Origin: Variovorax sp. RA8
Lineage (GTDB): Bacteria; Pseudomonadota; Gammaproteobacteria; Burkholderiales; Burkholderiaceae_C
Reading direction: 5' to 3'
Length of the DNA stretch: 64,000 nt
Assembly: GCF_901827175.1 (NCBI RefSeq)
Contig: NZ_LR594662.1
Span: forward strand, 4,092,001-4,156,000
Position 1 is the first letter of the stretch. Every line of letters starts with the position of its first letter. The position numbers and the translations under genes are program-made. Below are positions 1-10,332 of the stretch, piece after piece. Under the pieces are notes generated by a model, which saw only the letters and a program-made list of their open reading frames with translations, was not told where the DNA came from and searched no databases.

Positions 1-755
1 CCGCGGTCCACGCTGCCCAGCATCTGGCGCACGCCGCCTTCCGTCAGCTCGCCGTTGCCGAAGGCAATGGCCTGGTCGGTCAGCGACAGCGCATCGCGCA
101 TCGAGCCGCGGGCCGCGCGCGCGATCAGCCGCAGCGCATGCGGCTCGGCCGGCACGGTCTCGGTCTGCAGCACACGGGTGAGGTGCTCGAGCACCGTCTC
201 TGGCGCCATCGGGCGCAGGTTGAACTGCAGGCAGCGCGACAGCACCGTCACAGGCACCTTCTGCGGATCGGTGGTGGCTAGCACGAACTTGAGGTATTCC
301 GGCGGTTCCTCGAGCGTCTTCAGCATCGCGTTGAAGGCATGGCCGGTGAGCATGTGCACCTCGTCGATCATGAAGACCTTGAAGCGCCCCTGCACCGGCT
401 TGTAGACCGCCTGCTCCAGCAGGGCCTGGACCTCGTCCACGCCGCGGTTCGAGGCCGCGTCCAGCTCGGTGTAGTCGACGAAGCGGCCCGAATCGATGTC
501 CTTGCAGGCCTGGCAGACGCCGCAGGGCGCGGCGGTGATGCCGCCCTGCCCGTCGGGCCCCTGGCAGTTGAGCGACTTGGCCAGGATGCGCGAAACGGTG
601 GTCTTGCCCACGCCGCGCGTGCCGGTGAAGAGATAGGCATGGTGCAGCCGCTGGGACGTGAGCGCGTTCTCGAGCGCCTGCACCACATGCTCCTGGCCCA
701 CCATCTCGCTGAAGGTCCTGGGGCGGTGCTTGCGAGCGAGAACGAGATAGGCCAT
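1..755 (-). CDS. dnaX: DNA polymerase III subunit gamma/tau, N-terminal part (runs off the window)
   Basis: This is the clamp-loader ATPase that loads the sliding clamp during replication. Only the first 251 codons are present; the gene continues past base 1. Translation from the ATG at 755 gives MAYLVLARKHRP, the usual start of the family. It is followed by the Walker A motif GTRGVGKTT near residue 45, a cysteine cluster (LNCQ, then PCGVCQAC near residues 65-80) that fits the zinc module, TELDAASNRGVDE, and the Walker B/DExH motif MIDEVHML near residue 128. LEEPPEYLKFVLATTDPQK follows. All these are hallmarks of bacterial DnaX. Upstream lies a 120-bp divergent gap before the metalloprotease gene. 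Whether a programmed frameshift makes the gamma form cannot be judged because that part is outside the window. Confidence 0.97.
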   Translation of the reverse strand, partial: MAYLVLARKHRPRTFSEMVGQEHVVQALENALTSQRLHHAYLFTGTRGVGKTTVSRILAKSLNCQGPDGQGGITAAPCGVCQACKDIDSGRFVDYTELDAASNRGVDEVQALLEQAVYKPVQGRFKVFMIDEVHMLTGHAFNAMLKTLEEPPEYLKFVLATTDPQKVPVTVLSRCLQFNLRPMAPETVLEHLTRVLQTETVPAEPHALRLIARAARGSMRDALSLTDQAIAFGNGELTEGGVRQMLGSVDR

Positions 756-878
756 CGGCGCATTTTAGGTTGCGCCCAAGACGCCGCTCCGATGTCTTCC
801 GACTAGCTATAGGCCTTTTTACTTATAGATTTTCACCATTTCCCTCCTAGCATGGCGTTGGCTTCCGAGGAGACCGAC

Positions 879-1997
879 ATGCCCACTGCGCACCCCCGAA
901 CCGCGCGCGCGCCCGCGGCCGGCAAAGCCAAAGCCCAGCCGGCCGGCGCGCGTCGCTACTGCATGCAGCCCGTGCAGGCGCCGCGGCAATTCGACAACAG
1001 CGTCTCCGCCGGCCGCGCCGCCGCCATCCTGGCCGCGAGCAGGAAATGGGTGAACGGCACGCAGCTGAACTACTACTGCTACAAGCGCGGCGACGGCGTG
1101 CCGGCTGCCTGGCAGGGCAACAACGCGGATACGGCGGTGGTCGAGGAGGCCTTCGAGGGGTGGGCCAAGCTGGGCATCGGGATCGGCTTCCGCCGCGTCG
1201 AGGCGCCCGAGGATGCGATCGTTCGCATCGGCTTCGACCCGCAGGACGGCTCATGGTCCTACGTGGGCCGCGATGTGCTCAGCGTGCGCGACCCGCTGCA
1301 GCGGACGATGAATTTCGGCTGGCCGCTCAACACCGACTACGGCCGCGACACCGCGCTCCACGAGATCGGCCACACATTGGGCCTCGAGCACGAGCACCAG
1401 AACCCCCACGCCGGCATCACCTGGAACCGGCAGGCGGTGCTCGACTACTTCTCGGGTCCGCCCAACCATTGGCAGGAGCCGCAGATCGAGTGGAACATCC
1501 TGCGCAAGATCCCGGCCTCGGAGGTCAAGGGCACGACCTGGGACCCGGACTCGGTGATGGAGTACCACTTCGAGCCCGGGCTCATCGACGCGCCGGCGCA
1601 GTACCGGGAAGGGCTGGTACCCAAGGGCGGGCTCTCCTACGCCGACAAGGCCTGGGTGGTGGAGTCCTACCCCGGCGTGCGGGCGCCGGCGCTCGGCTCG
1701 CTCAAGGTCGGGTTGTCGCAGCTGCTCAAGATCAAGGCCGGCGAGACCCGCAATTTCGAGTTCGTGCCGCCGCGCACGCGGACCTACAACATCGGTACTT
1801 TCGGTACCTCGGACACGGTGCTGGTGCTGTTCGAGGTGACGCCCGCCGGCAATGTGCAGATCGCGGGCAGCGACGACAGCGGCAGCGACCTCAACGCCCG
1901 CGTGAGTGTGCGCCTGCAGAAGGGCCGCCACTACCTGGTGGGCATCCGCCTCTACTACGCCGACGCGGCCTTCGAGACATCGCTGATGGCCTGGTGA
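879..1997 (+). CDS. Astacin-like zinc metalloprotease (M12-type)
   Basis: A predicted zinc-dependent endopeptidase of 372 aa. The zinc-binding signature HEIGHTLGLEHEHQNP lies near residue 165 and matches the HExxHxxGxxHE form of astacin/metzincin proteases. A downstream SVMEYHFEP probably includes the Met-turn (SVM-Y). The C-terminal ~100 residues look like a beta-rich accessory domain (RNFEFVPPRTRTYNIG, then VLFEVTPAGN), as in pre-peptidase C-terminal modules. There is no clear signal peptide; the N-terminus is Ala/Lys/Arg-rich. I place the start at the ATG at 879 because GAGGAGA at 867-873 is well spaced; an in-frame ATG at 852 would add nine residues. It stands alone, divergent from dnaX and just upstream of the SRP RNA. 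Substrate unknown. Confidence 0.8.
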   Translation: MPTAHPRTARAPAAGKAKAQPAGARRYCMQPVQAPRQFDNSVSAGRAAAILAASRKWVNGTQLNYYCYKRGDGVPAAWQGNNADTAVVEEAFEGWAKLGIGIGFRRVEAPEDAIVRIGFDPQDGSWSYVGRDVLSVRDPLQRTMNFGWPLNTDYGRDTALHEIGHTLGLEHEHQNPHAGITWNRQAVLDYFSGPPNHWQEPQIEWNILRKIPASEVKGTTWDPDSVMEYHFEPGLIDAPAQYREGLVPKGGLSYADKAWVVESYPGVRAPALGSLKVGLSQLLKIKAGETRNFEFVPPRTRTYNIGTFGTSDTVLVLFEVTPAGNVQIAGSDDSGSDLNARVSVRLQKGRHYLVGIRLYYADAAFETSLMAW

Positions 1998-2033
1998 GCC
2001 GGGGGGCTTCGGGCCGTCGCCTACAATCGCAGC

Positions 2034-2129
2034 TGACGGGCCTCCCCGCATGGTGAAGTGGCCAACCGGGTCAGGTGGGGAACCAAGCAGCCCTAACTGC
2101 GTAGCCAGTGCCGGGGGTAAGGCTCGTCA
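2034..2129 (+). ncRNA. ffs: Signal recognition particle RNA (small bacterial 4.5S type)
   Basis: This is the RNA scaffold of the SRP that targets membrane proteins with Ffh. The conserved apical core CCGGGTCAGGTGGGGAACC followed by AAGCAGCCCTAA is present at about 2066-2096. The ends TGACGGGCCT and AGGCTCGTCA pair over 10 bp with one G-U, which defines the mature limits. A -10 hexamer TACAAT at 2022-2027 sits 6 bp before the 5' end. A strong intrinsic terminator follows at 2140. Location beside dnaX is common in Burkholderiales. Confidence 0.93.
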
Positions 2130-2139
2130 ACCTCACATC

Positions 2140-2171
2140 AAAAAAGCCGCGTCCTGGAACGCGGCTTTTTT
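2140..2171. terminator. Bidirectional intrinsic terminator between ffs and a convergent small gene
   Basis: The arms AGCCGCGT and ACGCGGCT pair perfectly around a CCTGGA loop. The stem is flanked by six A on one side and six T on the other, so it can end both ffs on the plus strand and the convergent gene 2187-2468 on the minus strand. Confidence 0.9.
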
Positions 2172-2186
2172 CTGGCAGCAATCGCT

Positions 2187-2468
2187 TCAGGTCGCGGCCT
2201 CGGAGCGCTCCAGCTTGGCCAGCAGCGTGTGCGCCAAGGCGACCGTCTTGTGCTCCATGTTGGCGACGTGATAGCAACCCAGCGCCCGCCCCTCGTAGCT
2301 GATGGCCGCCACCGGAAAGTGGTGGCCGAGCGCGGTCGCCGCGTCGTGCAGGCATTCCGCGATCGACCGCAGGCCCTGGCGCACGTAGCGCTCGTCGGCG
2401 TTGCCGGTGCTCACGCTGTAGTTGAAATACCTGTCTCGGATCTTCTTGATGTCGACGTGCGGATGCAT
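2187..2468 (-). CDS. Conserved hypothetical protein, 93 aa
   Basis: A small soluble protein of unknown function, starting MHPHVDIKKIRDRYFNY. No signal peptide or membrane segment is visible. The sequence is not Ala/Arg-biased like the antisense frames of this high-GC DNA, and it has normal hydrophobic patterning, which supports real coding. Upstream on the minus strand there is a GAGGGGG stretch that may serve as ribosome-binding site, though at long spacing. It ends next to the bidirectional terminator shared with ffs. I do not recognise the family. Confidence 0.65.
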   Translation of the reverse strand: MHPHVDIKKIRDRYFNYSVSTGNADERYVRQGLRSIAECLHDAATALGHHFPVAAISYEGRALGCYHVANMEHKTVALAHTLLAKLERSEAAT

Positions 2469-2548
2469 AGATGGTGGGCCCCCTCGGGGCAGCCCGCGAT
2501 TGTCTGCGTCCTCGCAAACAAATGCACTTCAGCCAGAAGTATGCAATT

Positions 2549-3808
2549 TCATGATTCGGGATCGCCGCGGCCCAGCCGCCGCAGGACGCCCCGCGCTGCG
2601 ACCACGCCGCTGGCCATGGAGGCGGTCAGCAGATAGCCGCCGGTCGGCGCCTCCCAGTCGAGCATCTCGCCGGCGCAGAACACGCCCGGCATCGCCGTGC
2701 TCATCAGATGGGCGTCGAGCGCCTCGAAGCGCACACCGCCGGCGCTGCTGATCGCCTCGTCGATCGGCCGCGGCGCGACCAGCCGCAGCGGCAGCGCCTT
2801 GATGGTCTGGGCCAGCTTCTCGGGCACATGCATCTCCTCGCGCGTGAGCACCTCGTGCAGCACCGCCGTCTTGATGCCGTCGAGGCCGAGCCGGCTTTTC
2901 AGGTGGCTGGCCACCGAGCGCGCCCCGCGCGGGTGCAGCACGGCAGCGCGCACCTGCTCGGCGCTGCGGTCCGGCAGCAGGTCGAGCCACAGCGTAGCGC
3001 TGCCCTTCGCGGCGATCTCGTCGCGCAGCAGCGAGGACGCCGCATAGACCAGGCTGCCTTCGATGCCGGTCGCGGTCGCGACGAACTCGCCCTTGCGCGC
3101 GAAGCGGCGGTCCCGGGCATCGGTGAAGGAGAGCGCCACCGACTTGAAGGGCATGCCGGCGAAGCGCTCGGCGAAGTACGGCGTCCAGCCGATGTCGAAG
3201 CCGCAGTTGGCCGGCGCCAGCGGCGCCACCTCCACGCCGTGCGCAGCCAGCCAGGGGACCCAGGCACCGTCGGAGCCCAGCCGCGGCCAGCTGGCGCCGC
3301 CCAGCGCCAGCACGGTGGCCTCGGGCCTCAGCGCCAGCTCGCCGGCCGGCGTGGCGAAGCGCAGCTCATCCGGCATCGCGCCCGCATCGGACCAGCCGAG
3401 CCAGCGATGGCGCATGTGGAAACTCACGCCGCGCTCGCGCAGCCGATGCATCCAGGCGCGCAACAGCGGTGCTGCCTTCATGTCAGTGGGAAACACGCGG
3501 CCCGAGCTGCCGACGAAAGTCTGGATGCCGAGGCCGTGGACCCATTCGCGCAGCGCTTCGGGCCCGAAGGCTTGCAGCAGCGGCTCGATCTGCGATCGGC
3601 GCTCGCCGAAGCGGCTGGCAAAGCGCTCCAAGGGCTCCGAATGCGTGAGGTTCAGGCCGCCGCGACCCGCCAGCAGGAACTTGCGCCCGACGGAGGGCAT
3701 GGCGTCGTAGACATGCACGGCCAGGCCTTGCGCGCTCAGCACCTCGGCGGCCATCAGTCCGGCCGGGCCCCCGCCGACGACGGCGATCTTCACGTCACCG
3801 TCGCTCAT
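2549..3808 (-). CDS. HI0933/YhiN-family NAD(P)/FAD-dependent oxidoreductase
   Basis: A flavoprotein of 419 aa from the HI0933-like family (often annotated as a TIGR03862 flavoprotein). The N-terminal dinucleotide fold is clear: KIAVVGGGPAGLMAAE at residues 6-21. It is followed by GRKFLLAGRGGLNLTHSE, the diagnostic motif of this family, and a C-terminal FAD-closing segment (AMPGVFCAGEMLDWEAPTGG, then GYLLTAS). The reaction is unknown for the family. The ATG at 3808 overlaps the stop of the upstream AddB-AddA gene (ATGA), which points to translational coupling. An upstream in-frame extension to 3964 exists but lies inside the helicase-nuclease gene and reads as Arg/Gly-rich noise, so I rejected it. 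Confidence 0.9.
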   Translation of the reverse strand: MSDGDVKIAVVGGGPAGLMAAEVLSAQGLAVHVYDAMPSVGRKFLLAGRGGLNLTHSEPLERFASRFGERRSQIEPLLQAFGPEALREWVHGLGIQTFVGSSGRVFPTDMKAAPLLRAWMHRLRERGVSFHMRHRWLGWSDAGAMPDELRFATPAGELALRPEATVLALGGASWPRLGSDGAWVPWLAAHGVEVAPLAPANCGFDIGWTPYFAERFAGMPFKSVALSFTDARDRRFARKGEFVATATGIEGSLVYAASSLLRDEIAAKGSATLWLDLLPDRSAEQVRAAVLHPRGARSVASHLKSRLGLDGIKTAVLHEVLTREEMHVPEKLAQTIKALPLRLVAPRPIDEAISSAGGVRFEALDAHLMSTAMPGVFCAGEMLDWEAPTGGYLLTASMASGVVAARGVLRRLGRGDPES

Positions 3809-6800
3809 TCGAGCCCCACCAGTTCGCCCTGCCCCGTGAGGAAGGCCGCGCGCACGGTCTCGCCGGGGCAGGCCTCCTGCACGGCTTCGCGATACCGCCG
3901 CATCTGCGCGATCAGCACCGTATCGTGCTCCGGACGTGCGGCCGACTTGTAGTCGAGCACCCACCAGACGCCGCTCGCGCGATGCTGTACCAGCCGATCG
4001 ATGCGCAGCACCTCGCCGCCGTGCACCAGCGTGACTTCGTTGCCGTGCCAGGCCAGCGCTTCGGCATCCCAGGCCCAGGCGCCCATCCCTTCACGGATGC
4101 GCTGCGCCATCGCGGCAGCGATCCCGGCCGTGGCGGAGTCCAGCCCGAACTCGCGGCCGGCGGCGCGCACGTGGGCCGGTTCCGGGGGCGCGCCCGGCTG
4201 AGCCCATTCGAGCAGGCGGTGCATCGCCTGGCCCAGGGCCGAGGCGCGCGAGTCGGCGCTCCTCGGCGGGACGCGCGCTGCCATGCGCGCAAGGCCGGGC
4301 GGCACCGGCAGCTGGAGCATGCCGAAGACTTCGGGTGCCGGCGACGCGCCGGCCTCCAGCGCGCCGGCGGTGGTCAACGCCGTGTCGATCGGCTCGCAGC
4401 GCGCTTCGAGGCGCGCCCACCAGCTGCGGCCGTCGGGCCGCGCGGCGGGCACCGCCGACAGCACCAGCTCGCCGCGCGCGCGGGTGGTCGCCACGTAAAG
4501 CGCGTTGATTTCCTCGCGGTGCCGCGCGGCCTGCTCCTCGGCCAGGTCACCGATGGTGCAGGCCGGCGGATTCTTCTCGCTGGCCACGAACACGAAGCGC
4601 TCGGGCGCCGCGGCCTGGCCCGGCCACTTGACAAGCACGCCCATGGTCTGCGCGCGCTGCGCGGAGGCGTCGGTGTCCAGCATCAGCACCAAGTCGGCCT
4701 CCAGGCCCTTGGCGCCGTGCACGGTCAGCAACTGCACGGCATCGGCCGCAGCGACCGAGGGCGCGCGGATGCCGCCGCGGCGCAGCGCTCGCACGAATCC
4801 GTAGGGGGTGGCGAAGCGCGCCCCGTCGAGCTCGAGCGAAGCGGCCATCAGTCCGCGCAGATTGCCGAGCACGCCGGCCCGCAGCGCCGCGGGCGCGGCG
4901 GCCGCGAAGCGGCCGAGCACGTCGGCCTCGTGATAAATCGCGCTCAGTGCGTCGTGCGGCGGCCAATCGGCCAGCCAGCGTTGCCATTGCCGCAGCCGCG
5001 GCCCGATGCCCGCGAGCGGCGCAGTCAGGTCCGGTGCCCGGAGCAGCTCGAACCAGCTCGCGCCGTGCTCGCGCTTGCGCAGCGCCAGGCTCACCAGGGC
5101 ATCGTCGTCGAGGCCGAAGAGCGGGGAGCGCAGCGCGCGCGCCAGCGAGAGGTCGTGGTCGGGCGAGACCAGCGCATCGAGCAGCGCCACCATGTCCTGC
5201 ACCTCGGGCGCGTCGTGCAGCTCGTTCTTTTCGGGCTGCTGGACCGCGATGTGCAGCTTGCGCAGCTCGTCCTGCAGCACGGTGAGCCGGCTGCGGCGGC
5301 GCGCCAGCACCATGATGCGGCTGGGCTGGAGGCCCTCCGCGATGCGCCCGGCGATCCAGCGCGCGGCCTGCTCGCATTCCTTCTGCAGCAGCTTTTCCTC
5401 GGGCAGCACGCGCGGCGTCGCCAGGCTGTCGCGCCAGAGCAGCATGCCCTCGTCGTCCGTCGCGCGGCCCTCTTCCTTCGGCGCGATCGCATCGCGCGGG
5501 ATCGGCGGCAGCTTGCGCACCCGGCCCAGCGCGCGCGATTCGGTGGTGTGGTCCCGGAATCCGCTGAACTCGCCGGCGCGCTGCGCATCGCCCATGGCGG
5601 CATTGACCAGGCCCACCACCGCCTGCGCGTTGCGATGGGTGTGGTCGCAGTTGAGCAGGTCGCCGTCGAGGCCTTCCTTGACGAACTGCTTGGCCGCGAT
5701 GAACACCTGCGGCTCGGCGCGCCGGAAGCGGTAGATGCTCTGCTTCGGATCGCCCACGATGAACACGCCCGGCCGCCGCCCGCCCGCACCCGCGTAGCTG
5801 CCCAGCCAGCCGTGCAGCGCCTGCCATTGCAGCGGATTGGTGTCCTGGAACTCGTCGATGAGCAGATGCCGCACGCGCGCATCGAGCCGCTCCTGCACCC
5901 AGCCCCACAGCTCCGAATTGCCGAGCAGAAGGTGCGCGGCCTGCTCGACGTCGTTCATGTCGACCCAGCCGTGCGTCGCCTTGACCTCGGCGAAGCAACG
6001 GATCAACAGGCGGGTCAGCCGCGCCATGCGCTGCTGGTAGAGCCAGGCGGCGTGCTGGGCCTGCGCCTCGCAGTACTGCTGCACATACTGCTGCGCAGCG
6101 CGCACGTCCTCCACGCCGGCGAGCTTGTCGCTGAACTTGCGCGGCTCGCCCTTTTGGGTGAGCAGCGCGTCGAGCACACCGGCTACGCGCCCCTTGGCCA
6201 CGGCGTGCTCCAGCTTCACACCCTTCTGCGAGAAGGTCGGCGCACTGGCGCGGCCCAGCGCGCGCGCCGCGGCGAGCAAGGCGGCGCGGGAGGCCGGATC
6301 GTGCAGCAGCCGGTCCTCGGGCGTCTCGGCACCCGCGAAAGCCGGGTAGAGCTCGCCCATGGGGACCACGGCATCGTCGACGGTGCCGTGGGCATCGGCG
6401 AGCACGAACTCGACGCGTCGCGTCAGCGCCTCGTCCAGCGCCTTGGCGGTCTGGGACCGGCCGTAGTCCGCGACCAGCGCGCGGTAGTTGGCGGCGGCCT
6501 CGGGATCGTCCGCCACGGCCGCGAAGAAGGGGCGCCAGACCCGCACGCGCGCCTCGGCGTCGTCCTCGAGCAACTGGTAGTTGGCCGGCAGCCCCAGGCG
6601 CTCGAGCACCGCCACGGGCGCGCTGCGCAGCAGGCCGGCGAACCAGGCGTGGAAGGTGCGAAACTGGACCGGCCGGCCGCCGGCGAGCAGCTCGCGGTAG
6701 AGCCCCTGGAGCCGCGGCGCACGGGCCTCGGCGGATGCGCGGTCCATGCCGCGCATCACGAGCTCGGGCACCAGCGCCTCCACGGACTGCGCCGCGAAGG

Positions 6801-9684
6801 CTTCCAGCCACTGGTCGAGCCGCTCGCGCATCTCGCCGGCGGCCTTCTTGGTGAAGGTAATTGCGAGGATCTCGTGCGGCGCGCAGGCGCCCTCGCCTTC
6901 TTCCAGCAGGGCACGCAGGATGCGCGAGACCAGCATCCAGGTTTTGCCCGCGCCCGCGCAGGCCTCCACCGCCACCGAGCGGCGCGGGTCGCAGGCGATG
7001 GCGTAGAAGCGCTCGCGCGGGACGGCGGCGCCGTTGTGTTCGTAGGCCGCGGCTTTCGGTGCCGCTGATGGCGCAGCCGCAGCCGCAACCGGGGCCGAGG
7101 CAGGTGGCGCAGCGGGCACGGCGGCTGCAGCGGGCGGCGAGGGCTCGTCGTTCCAGAAGTCCTTGCGGCATAACCCGCGTGCGCCGCAGTGCTCGCAGAC
7201 CTGCCCCTCGCCCAGCGCAGGCAGCGCAGCGCCGCGCCCGATGCGCGCGAGATCGTCCATGACGCCGGCCACCAGGGCGTCGCGCGCGGCGATCACATCG
7301 GTCTGCTCGACGGTGCGCGTGCCGGAGGCCTTCTCACCGACGTTGACGTAAGCCGCGCGCAAGCCGTCGTCCGGGAAGAGCGCCGCGTAGAAGGCGAGCT
7401 GGGTGTCCTCTGTCGGGTCCTTGACGCGATCGCGGGTCTTGTCGACCGACTCGGTCTTGTAGTCGATCACGAACGCGCGCCCGTCGGCGGTGGCGTCGAC
7501 GCGGTCCAGCCTGCCGACCAGCTTCACGCTGCCCAGCGACAGTTCCTTCCACGGCTCGGACTCGATGAACACGGCACCTTCGTCCTGCTCGTGCGTGGCG
7601 AGCCAGGCGAGGTAGCCGTCGCGCACCGCAGGCCAGGCCGCCGCGAAGGGCAGGAACTCGGCCTGCGAGAGGCCGAACTCGCGCGTGGCCGCCTGCTCGG
7701 CCGTTGCCATCAGGGCGAGCCGCGCGTCCAACTCTGCATCGGGCGTCTGCTTCAGCGCCTCATGGAAATGGCCCAGCACCGCGTGCAGCCAGTTGCCGAA
7801 ATCGCGCTTGTCGACCTCCGCGTCGAGCTCGTCGCTGCTGCGCAGGCCGAGCTGGCGCATCGCGAAGAAGCGATAGGGGCAGCGGCGCAGGTCCTCGTAG
7901 GCCGTGGAAGACAGCGTCGCGGGCAGCAGCGCGTCGCCGTGCGGCTGCGGTCGCAGCGTGGGCTGCGCGGCCATCTGGACCGCGATCCGCGGGTCCGCGG
8001 CCGCAGCCGCGGCGTGCTCCAGCTGCAGCATCTGCAGCAAGGCGCTCGGGCGCACGGGCTCGCCGCTGGCATCGAAGCCGCGCCACAGCAGGTCGCAGTG
8101 TGGCGAGCGCAGGGCAACGCCCCAAGCGGCGCGCTGGGCTGCTTCCAGCGCCTCGCGCGCAGGCAATGCAAGGGCGAGGCGCTGCGCCGGCGTCCAGTCG
8201 CCGGGCGGCTCGGGCGATGCGGGCAGGCGCTGGTCGTCGCAGCCCGGCAGCACGACGGCGCCGAAGGCCCGGCCCAGCATCTGGTGCAGCGGCAGCACCA
8301 CGACCCGCGGCTGTTCCTCGTCGGCGGGCAGGCGCACGCTCGCGGCCTCGAGCACGTCGCGCACCCATGCGCTGAATTCCACGAGGGTGCAGCGGGTGCC
8401 GCGGATCTCGGTGTCGGCGTCGAGGTAGAGCGCGGCGATCAGCTCGGCACCGACCACGTCCTCGCGCAGCAGGGGCCACTGGCCGCCGGCCTCGAGCAGC
8501 GCGCGCGTGGCTTCGAGCCACTCGCTCAACGGTCTGGCACGGGCCAGGGTCATGCGCAGCGCCTCGATGTCGTTCGTGAAGGCCACCAGGTCCTGGTCGC
8601 GCGGGTGTTCGCTGGACGCAACGAAGGAACACCAGCCGCGCCAGTCGCGCATGCCGCGCTCGCGCAGGCGCGCCTCCAGCGCGCGGATGGCGCGGCCATC
8701 GAGGGCCGCGGCGCTCTTGAGCCAGTCCAGCACCTGGTCGCTCGAGGCATCGTGGGCGCAGGCGCGCAGGGCGCTCATCAGCGTGGCGGCGGCGCGCGTC
8801 GTGGAAAGCTTCCAGCCGGTCTCGTCCTGCGGCTGCACACCGTGGGCGCTCAGCTGGGCGCTGATGCGGCGCGTCAGCGCGCGGTCAGTGGCCACCAGCG
8901 CCACGGGAGCGCGGCCCTCGGCGAGGTGGCGCAGCACGCAGGCGGCGGCGCGCTGCGCCTCGTCCTCGGGGTCGTCGCAGGGATGCAGGTCCGCGACGCA
9001 GCCAGGCGCGGAGTGCGTCGCCAGCGGCAGGCGCAGCGCGCGTTCGCCGAACAGGGCCGCGAGCTTGTTGGCCAGCGGATCGCTCTGCAGGCCTTCGAGC
9101 ACGATCATCTGGTCGACGCGGGCCAGCACGCCATCTGCAAGCAACACGTCGGTCGCATAGCCGGAACTGGCGGCCCACGCCAGCGCGATGCCGTTGAGCG
9201 CGCTCTCGGTGTCGAACCACTCGGAGCCGCGGCCTGCCATGAGGGCATCGCGCACGCGCCGGGCCCAGCCCTCGCGATCCTCCGGCAGCTCGGCTGCAGC
9301 CAACGGCGCGAGCTGCGAGGCGATCTCGACCAGCCGGCCGGCGAGCGCGCTGCGAGCGGCACCGAGGCCGGCGCGGGCGAGCAGCGACTGCGCGGTGAGA
9401 AGGTCGCGCGCCATGTCGAAGGCGATGTCGTCGCCGCCCGGCACGAAGCCGCCAATGCTGCGCGCCCAGTTGCGCGTGGTCTCGAAGCGCGGCGCGAAGC
9501 CCGGGGCGCCGCAGCCGGCCCACATGGCGCGGGCCACTTGCATCAACTGCGCGTACGGCACCAGCACCACGGTGCGCGCGGGGTGCAGCCCGCGCTCGGC
9601 CAGCAGGCGCGAGATGCGGGCGACCAGGCCCTCGGCCGGGTCGCACCAAAGGGCATGCGCGGGGTGGCGCTCGGAAGAGTTCAT
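3805..9684 (-). CDS. Fused AddB-AddA-like helicase-nuclease (single 1959-aa chain)
   Basis: A predicted double-strand break repair helicase-nuclease. Residues 1 to about 835 are AddB-like: an inactive helicase fold, then LRRCPYRFF near 600, the PD-(D/E)XK nuclease core ending VIDYKTES near 738, and [11 protein letters not shown] near 828; these cysteines fit the iron-sulfur staple of AddB nucleases. An Ala/Pro-rich linker of about 45 residues follows, with no stop codon. The rest is AddA-like: Walker A ACAGAGKT near 908, [10 protein letters not shown] near 1273, [13 protein letters not shown] near 1310, TVHGAKGLE near 1653, [12 protein letters not shown] near 1730, and a second nuclease motif VLDYKSA near 1911. 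Related genomes normally carry two genes, so the fusion is unusual. The start at ATG 9684 ([13 protein letters not shown]) is my choice; ATG 9720 and GTG 9738 are also in frame. It divergently faces trxA. Confidence 0.88.
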   Translation of the reverse strand: MNSSERHPAHALWCDPAEGLVARISRLLAERGLHPARTVVLVPYAQLMQVARAMWAGCGAPGFAPRFETTRNWARSIGGFVPGGDDIAFDMARDLLTAQSLLARAGLGAARSALAGRLVEIASQLAPLAAAELPEDREGWARRVRDALMAGRGSEWFDTESALNGIALAWAASSGYATDVLLADGVLARVDQMIVLEGLQSDPLANKLAALFGERALRLPLATHSAPGCVADLHPCDDPEDEAQRAAACVLRHLAEGRAPVALVATDRALTRRISAQLSAHGVQPQDETGWKLSTTRAAATLMSALRACAHDASSDQVLDWLKSAAALDGRAIRALEARLRERGMRDWRGWCSFVASSEHPRDQDLVAFTNDIEALRMTLARARPLSEWLEATRALLEAGGQWPLLREDVVGAELIAALYLDADTEIRGTRCTLVEFSAWVRDVLEAASVRLPADEEQPRVVVLPLHQMLGRAFGAVVLPGCDDQRLPASPEPPGDWTPAQRLALALPAREALEAAQRAAWGVALRSPHCDLLWRGFDASGEPVRPSALLQMLQLEHAAAAAADPRIAVQMAAQPTLRPQPHGDALLPATLSSTAYEDLRRCPYRFFAMRQLGLRSSDELDAEVDKRDFGNWLHAVLGHFHEALKQTPDAELDARLALMATAEQAATREFGLSQAEFLPFAAAWPAVRDGYLAWLATHEQDEGAVFIESEPWKELSLGSVKLVGRLDRVDATADGRAFVIDYKTESVDKTRDRVKDPTEDTQLAFYAALFPDDGLRAAYVNVGEKASGTRTVEQTDVIAARDALVAGVMDDLARIGRGAALPALGEGQVCEHCGARGLCRKDFWNDEPSPPAAAAVPAAPPASAPVAAAAAPSAAPKAAAYEHNGAAVPRERFYAIACDPRRSVAVEACAGAGKTWMLVSRILRALLEEGEGACAPHEILAITFTKKAAGEMRERLDQWLEAFAAQSVEALVPELVMRGMDRASAEARAPRLQGLYRELLAGGRPVQFRTFHAWFAGLLRSAPVAVLERLGLPANYQLLEDDAEARVRVWRPFFAAVADDPEAAANYRALVADYGRSQTAKALDEALTRRVEFVLADAHGTVDDAVVPMGELYPAFAGAETPEDRLLHDPASRAALLAAARALGRASAPTFSQKGVKLEHAVAKGRVAGVLDALLTQKGEPRKFSDKLAGVEDVRAAQQYVQQYCEAQAQHAAWLYQQRMARLTRLLIRCFAEVKATHGWVDMNDVEQAAHLLLGNSELWGWVQERLDARVRHLLIDEFQDTNPLQWQALHGWLGSYAGAGGRRPGVFIVGDPKQSIYRFRRAEPQVFIAAKQFVKEGLDGDLLNCDHTHRNAQAVVGLVNAAMGDAQRAGEFSGFRDHTTESRALGRVRKLPPIPRDAIAPKEEGRATDDEGMLLWRDSLATPRVLPEEKLLQKECEQAARWIAGRIAEGLQPSRIMVLARRRSRLTVLQDELRKLHIAVQQPEKNELHDAPEVQDMVALLDALVSPDHDLSLARALRSPLFGLDDDALVSLALRKREHGASWFELLRAPDLTAPLAGIGPRLRQWQRWLADWPPHDALSAIYHEADVLGRFAAAAPAALRAGVLGNLRGLMAASLELDGARFATPYGFVRALRRGGIRAPSVAAADAVQLLTVHGAKGLEADLVLMLDTDASAQRAQTMGVLVKWPGQAAAPERFVFVASEKNPPACTIGDLAEEQAARHREEINALYVATTRARGELVLSAVPAARPDGRSWWARLEARCEPIDTALTTAGALEAGASPAPEVFGMLQLPVPPGLARMAARVPPRSADSRASALGQAMHRLLEWAQPGAPPEPAHVRAAGREFGLDSATAGIAAAMAQRIREGMGAWAWDAEALAWHGNEVTLVHGGEVLRIDRLVQHRASGVWWVLDYKSAARPEHDTVLIAQMRRYREAVQEACPGETVRAAFLTGQGELVGLE

Positions 9685-9811
9685 CGGGGGTTCTAGTAGG
9701 GCTTTGGCTATCGGGGCCATAGCGTGCGCGCCGACCACGGCATCACTTGGTTTCTGTCACAATGGCCCGCACTTTAGCTGCACCATCATCCAGCCCAGAA
9801 GGACCCATCCC

Positions 9812-10144
9812 ATGGCCAGCGAACTCATCAAACATATCTCCGATTCTTCTTTCGAGGCTGACGTCCTCAAGTCCGGCAAGCCTGTGCTCGTGGACTACTG
9901 GGCCGAATGGTGCGGTCCCTGCAAGATGATCGCCCCCATCCTGGACGAAGTCTCCAGCACCTACGAAGGCAAGCTGCAGGTCGCCAAGATGAACGTCGAC
10001 GAGAACCGCGACATCCCCGCCAAGTTCGGCATTCGCGGGATCCCGACGTTGATGCTGTTCAAGGACGGCCAACTGGCGGCGACCAAAGTCGGCGCGATGA
10101 GCAAGGCCCAGCTCACGGCCTTCATCGACCAGCAACTCGCCTGA
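9812..10144 (+). CDS. trxA: Thioredoxin 1
   Basis: A general cytoplasmic disulfide reductase of 110 aa. The active site is [10 protein letters not shown] at residues 29-38 and the cis-proline motif is RGIPTLMLF near 74-82. Length and motif order are those of E. coli TrxA. AGAAGGA at about 9797-9803 is a good ribosome-binding site for the ATG at 9812. A terminator-like hairpin follows at 10154, and rho comes next on the same strand, the usual trxA-rho order of Burkholderiales. Confidence 0.97.
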   Translation: MASELIKHISDSSFEADVLKSGKPVLVDYWAEWCGPCKMIAPILDEVSSTYEGKLQVAKMNVDENRDIPAKFGIRGIPTLMLFKDGQLAATKVGAMSKAQLTAFIDQQLA

Positions 10145-10153
10145 GCCCCCCCT

Positions 10154-10195
10154 GGGCTGCCGGCGTGCAAGGCGCTGGCAGCCCTTGTCGTTTTT
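10154..10195 (+). terminator. Intrinsic terminator after trxA
   Basis: GGGCTGCC (10154-10161) pairs with GGCAGCCC (10177-10184) and is followed by a T-rich tract TTGTCGTTTTT. It separates trxA from rho. The 188-bp interval to rho also holds a -10-like CATAAT at 10201-10206, so rho probably has its own promoter. Confidence 0.7.
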
Positions 10196-10332
10196 CCTGT
10201 CATAATCTTCGCAGTTCACCGGCCCTTCTTTCTGGCAGCCGGTTCGAGTTCCCCGGTTTGTGAGGCCTCCTCGCCTCTCCTCAAACCTCCCCCCTGGTTC
10301 TTTCCGACAGTTTCCCCGCGAGGGGTCGTTCC

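Noticed and set aside
3925..7068. A 1047-residue open frame on the plus strand opposite the AddB-AddA gene
   Set aside because: It is Arg/Ala/His/Gly-rich with no domain order and mirrors the strong codon bias of the real minus-strand gene; a shadow of high GC.
7189..9696. An 835-residue plus-strand open frame opposite the AddB part
   Set aside because: Same composition bias and no recognisable motif; antisense shadow.
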